In this document: positions 1-5,977 of the stretch, piece by piece
Layout of the letters: each line of letters begins with the position of its first letter
How positions within the stretch are numbered: the stretch's first letter is position 1
Source: a virus
Reading direction: 5' to 3' (one strand)
DNA length: 34,483 bases
Virus record (IMG/VR): IMGVR_UViG_3300049847_000145
Location: 1-34,483 of that record
Notes under the pieces: model-generated
The model's input: the letters and a program-made list of their open reading frames with translations, nothing else
What the model was told of the DNA's origin: nothing
Databases searched by the model: none
Made by a program: the position numbers and the translations under genes

Positions 1-11
1 CCGGTGAACGA

Positions 12-182
12 ATGGCGGTGCCGAGGATCAACCCGAATCCGCATAGCAAAGCATACGCCATTGTGCCGGCGGGAACCAGGCTGGAATACCTGCATATGGC
101 GGGCCGGCCGGACCTGCGCGCCGAACCTCACGGGTGGAAGATGCCTATCCCTGTGAAAGTTGCTATAAGGATCATCAAATGA
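12..182 (+). CDS. Small hypothetical protein, possibly the C-terminal end of a longer gene
   Basis: The frame is open from the window edge to a TGA at 180-182, so the gene may begin upstream; the first ATG inside the window is at 12 and would give 56 residues. The stop overlaps the ATG of the methyltransferase (ATGA at 179-182), the same coupling used throughout this operon, which supports translation. The visible part is Pro- and Lys/Arg-rich without a motif I recognise. No function is assigned. Confidence 0.5.
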   Translation: MAVPRINPNPHSKAYAIVPAGTRLEYLHMAGRPDLRAEPHGWKMPIPVKVAIRIIK

Positions 183-943
183 CCGCGCTGCCGGGCGACT
201 GCCGCGAGCCGTGGAAGGAAAAGCGGGTGATCGGCAATGCCGAGCTTTACCTTGGTGATTGCCTTGAGATATTGCCTACGCTGCCGAAGGTGGATGCGGT
301 GATTACTGATCCGCCGTATGGCGCGAGGACGCATGATGGTGCGAGGACAGGATCGGGGAAAGGCGGGGGTGACGTGCTCATTGACTTTGCTTGCCTCCCA
401 GATAATCAATTTATTCCTCTATGCAAACAATTGGTGCATAAGGCGAATCGATGGGTAATTATGTCTTGCGAATGGCGACATGCAGCGCAATTAGAAGAGA
501 TGGAGTTGCTTGTCAGACTGGGCGTATGGGTGAAGCCAAATCCAACACCGCAATTTACTGGAGACCGCCCTGGAACTGGATGGGAGGCAGTTGCCTGCCT
601 ACACAGGCCGGGGAGAAAGAGATGGAACGGAGGTGGGCATTGTTCGGTCTGGACATATAACAAAGTTAATAGCGAGCATCCTACGGGGAAACCACTTCCA
701 TTGATCTCAAAATGGGTATCGCAATTTACCGACTTTAATGAGACGGTACTCGATCCGTTCATGGGAGGATGCACCACAGGCGTGGCCTGCGTAAATGCGG
801 GTCGCAAGTTTATAGGCATTGAGATCGATCCAAAGTATTTCGAGATAGCCTGCGAGCGCATCGAGAACGCGCAGCGGCAGACCTCTCTGCTCGACGACTA
901 CGACGCCGTGACGCAATCCTACGAACAGGTGAAGCTGATATGA
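179..943 (+). CDS. DNA methyltransferase, N4-cytosine/N6-adenine type, beta class
   Basis: Predicted to transfer a methyl group from S-adenosylmethionine to an exocyclic amino group in DNA, altering phage DNA so that host restriction or phage regulation sees it differently. The protein is 254 residues. The catalytic motif IV (DPPYG) lies at residues 44-48 and the SAM-binding motif I (DPFMGG) near residues 192-197, so the order is catalytic then SAM-binding, which defines the beta class. Motif I reads FMGGCTTG where most relatives have FxGxGTTG. I chose ATG 179 because AAGGA at 167-171 is 7 bases upstream; a longer GTG start at 134 exists. Residues 1-15 look like a second methyltransferase N-terminus placed ahead of the real family start near residue 17 (see findings). 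The last 13 residues are repeated at the end of the glycosyltransferase downstream. Function class is secure; target sequence unknown. Confidence 0.93.
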   Translation: MTALPGDCREPWKEKRVIGNAELYLGDCLEILPTLPKVDAVITDPPYGARTHDGARTGSGKGGGDVLIDFACLPDNQFIPLCKQLVHKANRWVIMSCEWRHAAQLEEMELLVRLGVWVKPNPTPQFTGDRPGTGWEAVACLHRPGRKRWNGGGHCSVWTYNKVNSEHPTGKPLPLISKWVSQFTDFNETVLDPFMGGCTTGVACVNAGRKFIGIEIDPKYFEIACERIENAQRQTSLLDDYDAVTQSYEQVKLI

Positions 944-974
944 CCACACTCATGGGCGACTGCCGCGACACGCT
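902..974 (+). repeat. 73-bp direct repeat, left copy
   Basis: Identical over 73 bases to 2224-2296, with similarity continuing about 15 bases further right. It covers the last 13 codons of the methyltransferase, its stop codon, and the first codons of an overlapping reading frame. Together with the right copy it brackets about 1.25 kb carrying the small partner gene and the glycosyltransferase. Confidence 0.97.
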
Positions 975-996
975 TAAGACGATTGCGAGAACTTAA
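940..996 (+). pseudogene. Truncated methyltransferase start (18 codons)
   Basis: An ATG overlapping the preceding stop (ATGA) opens an 18-codon frame beginning MTTLMGDCRDTL and ending at TAA 994-996. Sequences of the form xLxxGDCRxxL are typical of the first residues of phage DNA methyltransferases, just before the TSPPY/DPPY motif. Here the frame stops before any catalytic motif. The same start appears at 2262, where it leads into a zinc-finger protein. I read it as the 5' debris of a second methyltransferase gene broken by recombination at the repeat; it may still be translated as a short peptide. Confidence 0.55.
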
Positions 997-1013
997 ACAT
1001 AACCGGAGGCACT

Positions 1014-1409
1014 ATGAAACAACTTACTTTTCTCGAACAGGATGATCGCGCACCTAAAAAATATACTACCGTAGCTGGATCTCCTCTATACGTTCCGAAG
1101 GAACGCAGGCCGCATATTACTGATCTTAGAGACACGAACAAGCTAACGCAACTACTACGCTCTATTGATGCGTCGCAGGTTTCTCCTGAGGAAAAGATTT
1201 TCCTCGCGTCGGCAGCACAGCGGCATGTCGTTTTTAACTACGAATTGATCGCAGATTATTACGCGCATGCATCGTCTGAAATGCAAAGGCTCATGGAAGA
1301 ATCAGCATTAGTTATCATTGATATCGATCAGGCAATTGAGCGAGGCTACGTGCGTCTATGTGGAGAAATCAAGCGCTTGCACATGGAAGAGGTATCGGAC
1401 GGTGCGTAA
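1014..1409 (+). CDS. Hypothetical protein next to the DNA glycosyltransferase
   Basis: A 131-residue soluble protein with a strong ribosome-binding site (CGGAGG, 6 bases before ATG 1014). The N-terminus (KQLTFLEQDD) is followed by a basic linker and a helical C-terminal half containing NYELIADYYAHAS and a stretch rich in Met, Leu and Glu. From memory, similar proteins occur in phages beside methyltransferase and DNA-modification genes; I cannot confirm this by search. Its stop overlaps the GTG start of the glycosyltransferase by 8 bases, so the two are probably translated together. A role as partner or specificity factor for DNA modification is inference. Confidence 0.82.
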   Translation: MKQLTFLEQDDRAPKKYTTVAGSPLYVPKERRPHITDLRDTNKLTQLLRSIDASQVSPEEKIFLASAAQRHVVFNYELIADYYAHASSEMQRLMEESALVIIDIDQAIERGYVRLCGEIKRLHMEEVSDGA

Positions 1410-2265
1410 ATTCGCTGCGTTTATTCTCACGCACGGGAGACCGGACAACGTGCGCACTTTCAAGACATTGCGCGCGAGCGGGTACACAGGGAAGGTTTAC
1501 TTCATTGTCGATAATGAAGACGCGACAATAGACCAGTATCGGCGCAATTTCGGCGCAGAGAATGTAATCGTATTCGACAAAAAAGCGATGGCAGATAAAA
1601 TCGACGAAGCAAACAATTTCGATAACCGCAAGGTTATCGTACACGCGAGAAATGCTTCGTTCGATATTGCGGAGGATCGCGGGATTACTCACTTCGTGCA
1701 GCTAGATGACGATTATTATTTTTTTGGATTCCGTGGGAATTGTGGGGCTAGGACAATTCGTAAAATAGATTTCGTATTTGACGTGGTGCTAGATTTTCTA
1801 GACTCTACTCCTACGCTTGCTATTGCCTTTGCGCAAGGTGGAGATAATATCGGCGGGTTCACTGGAATCAAGATGCTTCGCAAGTCGATGAATTCATTTT
1901 TTTGCCGCACCGATAGACGATTCATGTTTGTTGGATCAATCAACGAAGACGTTAATACATACGTTTCTTTAGGAATGCGCGGAGGACTTTTTTTGACGTT
2001 TACCGGCTTGCAGCTAGATCAGAAAGATACTCAAAGCCAGGGCGGAGGTATGACCGAAGTTTATTTGCAGAAAGGAACATACGTAAAGTCCTTTACTTCA
2101 GTTTTGTTTAACCCTTCTGCCGTCCGCGTTTCGATGATGTCTACAAAACACGTTCGCATGCATCATTTAATAACTTGGCGTGCTACGTGCCCAGCGATTG
2201 TGCCGGAGTGCTATCGAAAACAAGACGCCGTGACGCAATCCTACGAACAGGTGAAGCTGATATGA
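1402..2265 (+). CDS. Glycosyltransferase, TET-associated (TAGT)-like; candidate DNA base glycosylase-type modifier
   Basis: Probable nucleotide-sugar-dependent glycosyltransferase of 287 residues with a GT-A-like layout. It begins KFAAFILTHGRPDN, has a metal/nucleotide-binding acidic motif LDDDY at residues 101-105, a second acidic motif NEDVNTY at 181-187, and conserved-looking His254/His255. This pattern fits the TET-associated glycosyltransferases described in phages, which are proposed to decorate oxidised pyrimidines. No TET/JBP oxygenase is in this window, so the substrate is inferred. GTG 1402 is preferred over the longer ATG 1318 because GGAAGAGG lies about 10 bases upstream and the longer start would run 92 bases into the previous gene. 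Residues 275-287 are identical to the methyltransferase C-terminus because the ORF runs into the right 73-bp repeat. The natural family C-terminus probably lies near residue 273. Confidence 0.8.
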   Translation: MRKFAAFILTHGRPDNVRTFKTLRASGYTGKVYFIVDNEDATIDQYRRNFGAENVIVFDKKAMADKIDEANNFDNRKVIVHARNASFDIAEDRGITHFVQLDDDYYFFGFRGNCGARTIRKIDFVFDVVLDFLDSTPTLAIAFAQGGDNIGGFTGIKMLRKSMNSFFCRTDRRFMFVGSINEDVNTYVSLGMRGGLFLTFTGLQLDQKDTQSQGGGMTEVYLQKGTYVKSFTSVLFNPSAVRVSMMSTKHVRMHHLITWRATCPAIVPECYRKQDAVTQSYEQVKLI

Positions 2266-2296
2266 CCACACTCATGGGCGACTGCCGCGACACGCT
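2224..2296 (+). repeat. 73-bp direct repeat, right copy
   Basis: Identical to 902-974. It supplies the last 13 codons and the stop of the glycosyltransferase and the ATGA-overlapping start of the next gene, in the same frames as in the left copy. Confidence 0.97.
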
Positions 2297-2555
2297 GCAA
2301 ACGATAGCGAGCGGCACTACTATATCCGAAAGCCACGACGAAAAAGAGTGCGCGAAGTGCGGCGAGTATTTGCCGGCTGATGCCGAATTTTTCTACCGTT
2401 GCAAAAAGAACTGGGACGACCTGCACGGATGGTGCAAGGCGTGCTGCGATACGGTGACAAGGCTCCGGCGCGAGCGAGAAAAGGCGGAACGATTGCGCGT
2501 CCGGGCTGAACGGCTCAGGCGCTACGAAATCTACAACCCTTTCGTGATCCTATGA
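2262..2555 (+). CDS. Zinc-finger protein with a methyltransferase-like N-terminus (chimera)
   Basis: A 97-residue protein starting at the ATG that overlaps the glycosyltransferase stop. Residues 1-15 (MTTLMGDCRDTLQTI) resemble the start of a DNA methyltransferase. After a short linker there is a Cys4 zinc-ribbon module, CAKCGEYLP followed by WCKACC, then a long Arg/Glu-rich helix. The CxxC...CxxC module resembles small phage zinc-finger proteins related to HNH endonucleases, but the HNH catalytic residues are not evident. The chimera probably arose when a methyltransferase gene was replaced downstream of its first codons. A DNA-binding role is inference. Confidence 0.72.
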   Translation: MTTLMGDCRDTLQTIASGTTISESHDEKECAKCGEYLPADAEFFYRCKKNWDDLHGWCKACCDTVTRLRREREKAERLRVRAERLRRYEIYNPFVIL

Positions 2556-2659
2556 AATGCGGCTGCTCGACAACGCGCGAGGTAATCGTGCTGGACGGCA
2601 GAGACCGCGTTGTTACGACACGCTGGGTGTGCGCCGCGCATATGGGGATGATTCTTTAA
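2552..2659 (+). CDS. Very small Cys-rich protein
   Basis: A 35-codon frame whose ATG overlaps the preceding stop (ATGA at 2552-2555). It starts MKCGCS and ends WVCAAHMGMIL, so it has a CxC pair and a CxxH pair that could hold one zinc ion. The ATGA coupling, used by neighbouring genes, is the main support. No family recognised. Confidence 0.5.
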   Translation: MKCGCSTTREVIVLDGRDRVVTTRWVCAAHMGMIL

Positions 2660-2754
2660 CGGGCAACGAGCACCGATACGCTCGCATTAAATGGATTAAA
2701 AAAATGGATACGAAAGAACTATTGCAACGCTCTGTAAGTGAATGGAGATTGACT

Positions 2755-3066
2755 ATGAGCAATAGATTGCGGGAACTGATAGCGGCACGGGATGCTGCGC
2801 CATCTGGAGTTTTAACGCCGGCATTGATACTGCGCGATTGGATGGAGAATCATGCCGAGGCAGTCGCAGACCTGTGGGACGCGGCGGAAAAGTATTTGTC
2901 TTCTGCAACGGCGAGAGATAACTTTGTTTTTGCTTCCCTATCCTCAGCAGCCAAATTTTCAGATCACAAGCAGGAATTCGATGCAGCGATGGACGCTAAC
3001 GTTAACGCGTCATTATGCCGGACTGCGCTTGTCGAAGCGCTTGTCAAACTCAAGGAGCAACCATGA
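2755..3066 (+). CDS. Hypothetical phage protein
   Basis: 103 residues from ATG 2755, chosen because GGAGAT lies 7-8 bases upstream; an in-frame ATG at 2704 has no good ribosome-binding site, and the frame extends further upstream only through sequence of another character. The protein is mostly helical, starting MSNRLRELIAARDAAPSG with a central WMENHAEAVADLWDAAEKYL. Its stop overlaps the next gene (ATGA at 3063-3066). Function unknown. Confidence 0.72.
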   Translation: MSNRLRELIAARDAAPSGVLTPALILRDWMENHAEAVADLWDAAEKYLSSATARDNFVFASLSSAAKFSDHKQEFDAAMDANVNASLCRTALVEALVKLKEQP

Positions 3067-3359
3067 GCGATACACCGAGAACTGACGCGCTGTATTTCCC
3101 GAACGGAGAAAATGCGACTATGGCGTATTCACCGAGAATCGAAGTTGCAGTAGCTCACGCCAGGGAGCTTGAACGCGATCTTAAAATAAAAGACGATCAG
3201 TTAGCAGACTGCTACGCCAAATGGCAGGACACGTTGCGCGAGCTTGCCGAGGCGCGCATGTCATTCAGGAACGAGCCGCCGGAAGATTGCGCTATAGCTA
3301 CGCAGTGCATGCACGTCGGAAACTGTTTAGGTCAATGCAGCTTAGCGAGTAAGCCATGA
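3063..3359 (+). CDS. Hypothetical phage protein (MSDTPRTDA family)
   Basis: 98 residues starting MSDTPRTDA with a central HARELERDLK coiled-coil segment. Proteins with this start and a short heptad stretch are very common in phage accessory regions; no function is known to me. It has four cysteines near the C-terminus that could form a small metal site. Coupled by ATGA overlaps on both sides. Confidence 0.8.
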   Translation: MSDTPRTDALYFPNGENATMAYSPRIEVAVAHARELERDLKIKDDQLADCYAKWQDTLRELAEARMSFRNEPPEDCAIATQCMHVGNCLGQCSLASKP

Positions 3360-3598
3360 CAACAAAACTAGACCATGATCTTAGGATGTTGGCGCGGGCA
3401 GCGTTTTCCGTGATCCGAAGGTTTAAGCTTAAGAAAGAATGGGTTGCCACTCCATACATGGCATACGAAAGAATAGCACCGGCCCGTGCTCGCGCCGAAC
3501 GATACATCGATTTTGTTCGACGCCAAAACTGGATAATTTTGGAAGAAGAAGCTGCTCGTGATGACCGTATCCGATTTGGTATGGAGAGCGATTCATGA
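3356..3598 (+). CDS. Hypothetical protein
   Basis: 80 residues, helical and rich in Arg and Glu (LARAAFSVIRRF, ERYIDFVRRQNW). Start and stop both overlap neighbours by ATGA, which fixes the start at 3356. No family recognised; a small nucleic-acid-associated protein is possible but unsupported. Confidence 0.72.
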   Translation: MTTKLDHDLRMLARAAFSVIRRFKLKKEWVATPYMAYERIAPARARAERYIDFVRRQNWIILEEEAARDDRIRFGMESDS

Positions 3599-4044
3599 CA
3601 ATCGAAAACCTCGGCGCGAGCCTGCTGCAGACCCTGGAACCTCGGCACGTGCATGTAGCGGACGGCAGAAAATGTTCACCACTAGACATGGGCAACGGCG
3701 ACAGCATCGCGGAAAAACCGGTGCGCACGCCGGAACAAGAGGCGGAACTCGCAAAGCGCAGGCGCATGCGGCGCGAGGCTAATGCTGCAGCGCGTGCGCG
3801 CAAGCATGCCAGGGACGGCACTGGCGGGCTGTGGGAAGCCATCGTTAAGGTGTTGCCGCCAGGGCCTGACGCTAACGGTAGGGGCATGCCCACGGGAGAC
3901 ATAGCGCGGCTGATCGGGCACGATCCCAAGAGCTTGGGCGCAACCTTGGGACACATGAAACGAGACGGCTGCATAGCGGGAACTGGCCGCAAAATCCAGA
4001 AGTGCGGATCGCATGAATGGTGGAAAGCGCCGGGCGAAAATTAA
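3595..4044 (+). CDS. Hypothetical protein with a possible winged-helix C-terminus
   Basis: 149 residues. The middle is a strongly basic Ala/Arg helix (residues about 50-70). The C-terminal 80 residues (MPTGDIARLIGHDPKSLGATLGHMKRDGCIA) read like a helix-turn-helix or winged-helix fold that counts MKRDG as its wing entry. Last gene of the ATGA-coupled chain before the tRNA. DNA binding is inferred from this pattern only. Confidence 0.72.
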   Translation: MTIENLGASLLQTLEPRHVHVADGRKCSPLDMGNGDSIAEKPVRTPEQEAELAKRRRMRREANAAARARKHARDGTGGLWEAIVKVLPPGPDANGRGMPTGDIARLIGHDPKSLGATLGHMKRDGCIAGTGRKIQKCGSHEWWKAPGEN

Positions 4045-4067
4045 ACGTGCCGCGCTCCACGACCTGA
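4043..4067 (+). repeat. 25-bp direct repeat, left of the tRNA
   Basis: The 25 bases from AAACGTGCC to GACCTGA occur here and again at 4162-4186 with one substitution (G to A at the tenth base). The pair brackets the tRNA with a period of 119 bases. The left copy overlaps the last bases of the preceding gene. Confidence 0.9.
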
Positions 4068-4077
4068 AAAAATTAAC

Positions 4078-4156
4078 GCGGCGTAACAAGCGCAAGGGAC
4101 GCGCAGCGGACTTCCAATCCGCAGACCGTGGAGTTCGACTCTCCTGCGCCGCTCCA
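4078..4156 (+). tRNA. tRNA-Gly(UCC), CCA encoded
   Basis: A cloverleaf can be drawn. The acceptor stem GCGGCGT pairs with GCGCCGC (last pair T-G). The D arm is GCGC-AAGGGAC-GCGC. The anticodon stem GCGGA/TCCGC holds loop CTTCCAA (anticodon TCC). The T arm is GGAG-TTCGACT-CTCC with a T-T mismatch at its base, and T73 and a genomic CCA end at 4156. G1-C72, C2-G71, G3-C70, U73 and C35 C36 are the known bacterial glycine identity elements, which supports the call. The odd point is a 5-base linker (AACAA) between acceptor stem and D arm instead of the usual two. It would read GGA codons. Confidence 0.8.
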
Positions 4157-4161
4157 GAATA

Positions 4162-4186
4162 AAACGTGCCACGCTCCACGACCTGA
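4162..4186 (+). repeat. 25-bp direct repeat, right of the tRNA
   Basis: Second copy of the 4043-4067 repeat, differing by one base. It begins 5 bases after the tRNA CCA end, an arrangement expected if the tRNA unit was inserted or duplicated as a module. Confidence 0.9.
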
Positions 4187-4287
4187 GCGAAAGTGCTATG
4201 ATTTCGCACCGCTGGCGGCCACCGGCGGTGTGTGCAATCGGCAAGGGCGGGGACTTGACCCCCGCCCGCGCCACCCAGTCAAGGGGT
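4187..4287 (+). other. Non-coding stretch with strong hairpins upstream of the next operon
   Basis: I see no gene here. There is a perfect 6-bp hairpin GCGAAA/TTTCGC (4187-4207, 9-base loop) and a perfect 8-bp hairpin GGGCGGGG/CCCCGCCC (4245-4267, loop ACTTGAC). A short ACCC/GGGT pairing (4273-4287) could cover the ribosome-binding site AAGGGG of the gene at 4292. There is no T-run after the large hairpin, so it is not a standard terminator. It may be an RNA processing or translation-control structure, or the scar of a second tRNA. Confidence 0.5.
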
Positions 4288-4291
4288 AAAT

Positions 4292-4561
4292 ATGAAAGAA
4301 TTATTCAATGCGATCCGCGTAGCACTTGGCGGTAAGTCTCTATCGACAGCAGCGCTAGAAGTTGTCGCCGAGGATTTGGATATTTACCCGCGAGAAAAAG
4401 TACTCACAGCATTGGGAAGATGCTTGATAGAGTGCCGTGGGAACCTGTTTTTGTGCGACGTTATTCAGCGCATGGATGACGGACATCTATACGTGCCCAA
4501 GCCGTTCTGGGAGGACAAGGAATTTATTGATTTCGTGAATTCCGGACGCAGAAGCAACTGA
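4292..4561 (+). CDS. Small hypothetical protein upstream of a DUF1376 gene
   Basis: 89 residues with ribosome-binding site AAGGGG 5 bases before the ATG. It starts MKELFNAIRVALGGKSLS, has a helical core (VAEDLDIYPREKVLTALGRCLIECRG) and a C-terminal DVIQRMDDGHLYVPKPFW. I recall similar small proteins directly upstream of DUF1376-type replication genes in other phages, which suggests a replication-associated role, but no activity is known to me. One base separates it from the next ATG. Confidence 0.75.
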   Translation: MKELFNAIRVALGGKSLSTAALEVVAEDLDIYPREKVLTALGRCLIECRGNLFLCDVIQRMDDGHLYVPKPFWEDKEFIDFVNSGRRSN

Positions 4562-4562
4562 C

Positions 4563-5267
4563 ATGAGCTTCTCCTACCTGGCGCTTTACACCGGCGATTA
4601 CCTGCGCGATACGCGTCACCTCACGCCGTTGAAACATGGAGTTTACCTGCTGCTCCTGATGCACTGTTGGGATTCACGCGGCCCGGCGCCATTGGATGAG
4701 CAGGAATGCGCCGGCATCGCTAACTGTCGGAGTTCTGACGAGGTAGACGCATTGCGCTACGTTCTGGAACGATACTTTGTCCGCATGGACGACGGCTGGT
4801 ACAACAAGCGAATCCAGAAGGAAATAGAGCGGTCATGCGCGATAAGCAACGCACGATCCAATGCGGGTAAGTTGGGATATCAAGCAAAAGCTAAGCAATT
4901 GCCTAGCAATTGGCAAGCAAGTGTATCTAACACCACCACCACCACTATTCCACCACCACCACCAGGGGTTGATGTTGTAGTGTCTCAAAGGGGTACACCT
5001 CATGCGCCACGCGATAAATCGCGCGACGCCGGAGACACGGCGACTATCGATGCGGTAATCTCGATCCCTATTGTCGGCGGCGGCGAATACCCGGTGTCGC
5101 AGCAGTTTGCGAGCGAACTCGAAGCACTTTACCCGGCGGTGGACATGCCCCAAACGCTGCGCGAAATTCGGGCATGGAACATCGCTAACCCTAAGCACCG
5201 AAAGACCGCATCTGGAATAAAACGTCATATTAATCAATGGTTTGCAAAGGATCAGAATCGTGGTTAG
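4563..5267 (+). CDS. DUF1376 / YdaU-family protein, probable phage replication factor
   Basis: 234 residues. The N-terminal domain (residues 1-100; FSYLALYTGDYLRDTRHLTPLKHGVYLLLLMHCW is too typical to miss in outline, with the hallmark YxGDYLxDTxHL) is the DUF1376/YdaU winged-helix-like fold found in lambdoid and other phages near replication genes. It is followed by a low-complexity linker of Thr and Pro runs encoded by CCA triplets (about 4930-4965) and a C-terminal domain ending KHRKTASGIKRHINQWFAKD, a common ending in these replication-initiation-like proteins. Likely acts in loading the replication machinery on phage DNA; this role is inferred from family context. Confidence 0.88.
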   Translation: MSFSYLALYTGDYLRDTRHLTPLKHGVYLLLLMHCWDSRGPAPLDEQECAGIANCRSSDEVDALRYVLERYFVRMDDGWYNKRIQKEIERSCAISNARSNAGKLGYQAKAKQLPSNWQASVSNTTTTTIPPPPPGVDVVVSQRGTPHAPRDKSRDAGDTATIDAVISIPIVGGGEYPVSQQFASELEALYPAVDMPQTLREIRAWNIANPKHRKTASGIKRHINQWFAKDQNRG

Positions 5268-5610
5268 AAAATACATCCCGGACACAGCTAAGGAATTCCA
5301 CGCCAACGCGCACATCCAATGCGCGCACGCCGATTGCGCCACGTCTGCAATGCACAAGGTCAAGACTGCGACGGGCTGGGCTAAATTCTGCGATGCCCAC
5401 TACGACGCATATTTTACGCAGCAAGGTATTGATAACATTGACAAATACGGAATGGAGCGCCAGCCCGACGAAACACGCCAGGAGCATGTCGGGCGCATGC
5501 GGAATTTTGTCCGCGCGGGATTCAAGCGCCTGCGCGCCGGCAGTGACAGGCAGGCCGCGCTTGCCGCATTGATCCGCGACCACGGAAGCGACCTGGGGAG
5601 CCAGCCGTAA
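5260..5610 (+). CDS. Small zinc-binding hypothetical protein
   Basis: 116 residues from GTG 5260, chosen because AAAGGA at 5246-5251 sits 8 bases upstream; the ATG at 5242 lies 25 bases inside the previous gene without such a site. The N-terminal half has CAHADC followed by FCDAHYD, a C/H-rich pattern fit for one zinc ion. The C-terminal half is helical and basic (HVGRMRNFVRAGFKRLR). Overlaps the DUF1376 stop by 8 bases, so probably coupled. Function unknown. Confidence 0.8.
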   Translation: MVRKYIPDTAKEFHANAHIQCAHADCATSAMHKVKTATGWAKFCDAHYDAYFTQQGIDNIDKYGMERQPDETRQEHVGRMRNFVRAGFKRLRAGSDRQAALAALIRDHGSDLGSQP

Positions 5611-5745
5611 ATGCCACGCAATCTAGCCAGGAACGCCGCCACGCGCACGGATCGGCTTTGGCGATACCAACCCATTACCTGGCAGCGGGAAAGCGCCAAA
5701 ACGCGCCCTGACGCGGCTAAAGCGGCTTTTCGAGCGCGGCGATAA
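5611..5745 (+). CDS. Possible small basic protein
   Basis: A 44-codon frame starting immediately after the preceding stop (TAA ATG), with GGGGAG about 10 bases upstream. It is very rich in Arg, Ala and Thr. Its last 29 bases overlap the convergent leftward gene ending at 5717. Support is position and ribosome-binding site only, so it may not be real. Confidence 0.35.
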   Translation: MPRNLARNAATRTDRLWRYQPITWQRESAKTRPDAAKAAFRARR

Positions 5746-5977
5746 GGGCGTCTGCCGCTTCGACGCATTCCACTGCGTTTCTGTTCGCCCAATCGTGCCG
5801 ATTCATAATATCAGGGCTGCCCATCGATCCAGCCAGCGCCTGCCCTGCCAAGTAGGCGCGCAGGGACATGCCACCGCTCCCTGAAAATTGATGTATTGTC
5901 ATACCGTCCTGCCCCGGAAATGATGCGCCCATAATAGGGCCGCACGGAAAAGCCTGTCCGCCGTCGGTTTTGCTCAT
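5717..5977 (-). CDS. Small phage protein (MSKTDGG family)
   Basis: 86 residues starting MSKTDGGQAFPCGP with a GMSLRAYLAGQALAGSM core, a pattern common to many small phage proteins of unknown function in early regions. ATG 5977 overlaps the stop of the upstream leftward gene (ATGA), which fixes the start; a longer open frame upstream is only the shadow of the alanine-repeat gene. Last gene of the leftward early operon. Confidence 0.8.
   Translation of the reverse strand: MSKTDGGQAFPCGPIMGASFPGQDGMTIHQFSGSGGMSLRAYLAGQALAGSMGSPDIMNRHDWANRNAVECVEAADALIAALEKPL

Noticed and set aside
4078-4156. tRNA as an attachment site for integration
   Set aside because: It is a complete phage-borne tRNA within the genome, and there is no integrase or second attachment site in the window.
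4205-4276. Second tRNA after the right 25-bp repeat
   Set aside because: There is a hairpin like a T arm and a CCA further on, but no 5' acceptor, anticodon arm or TTC loop can be fitted.
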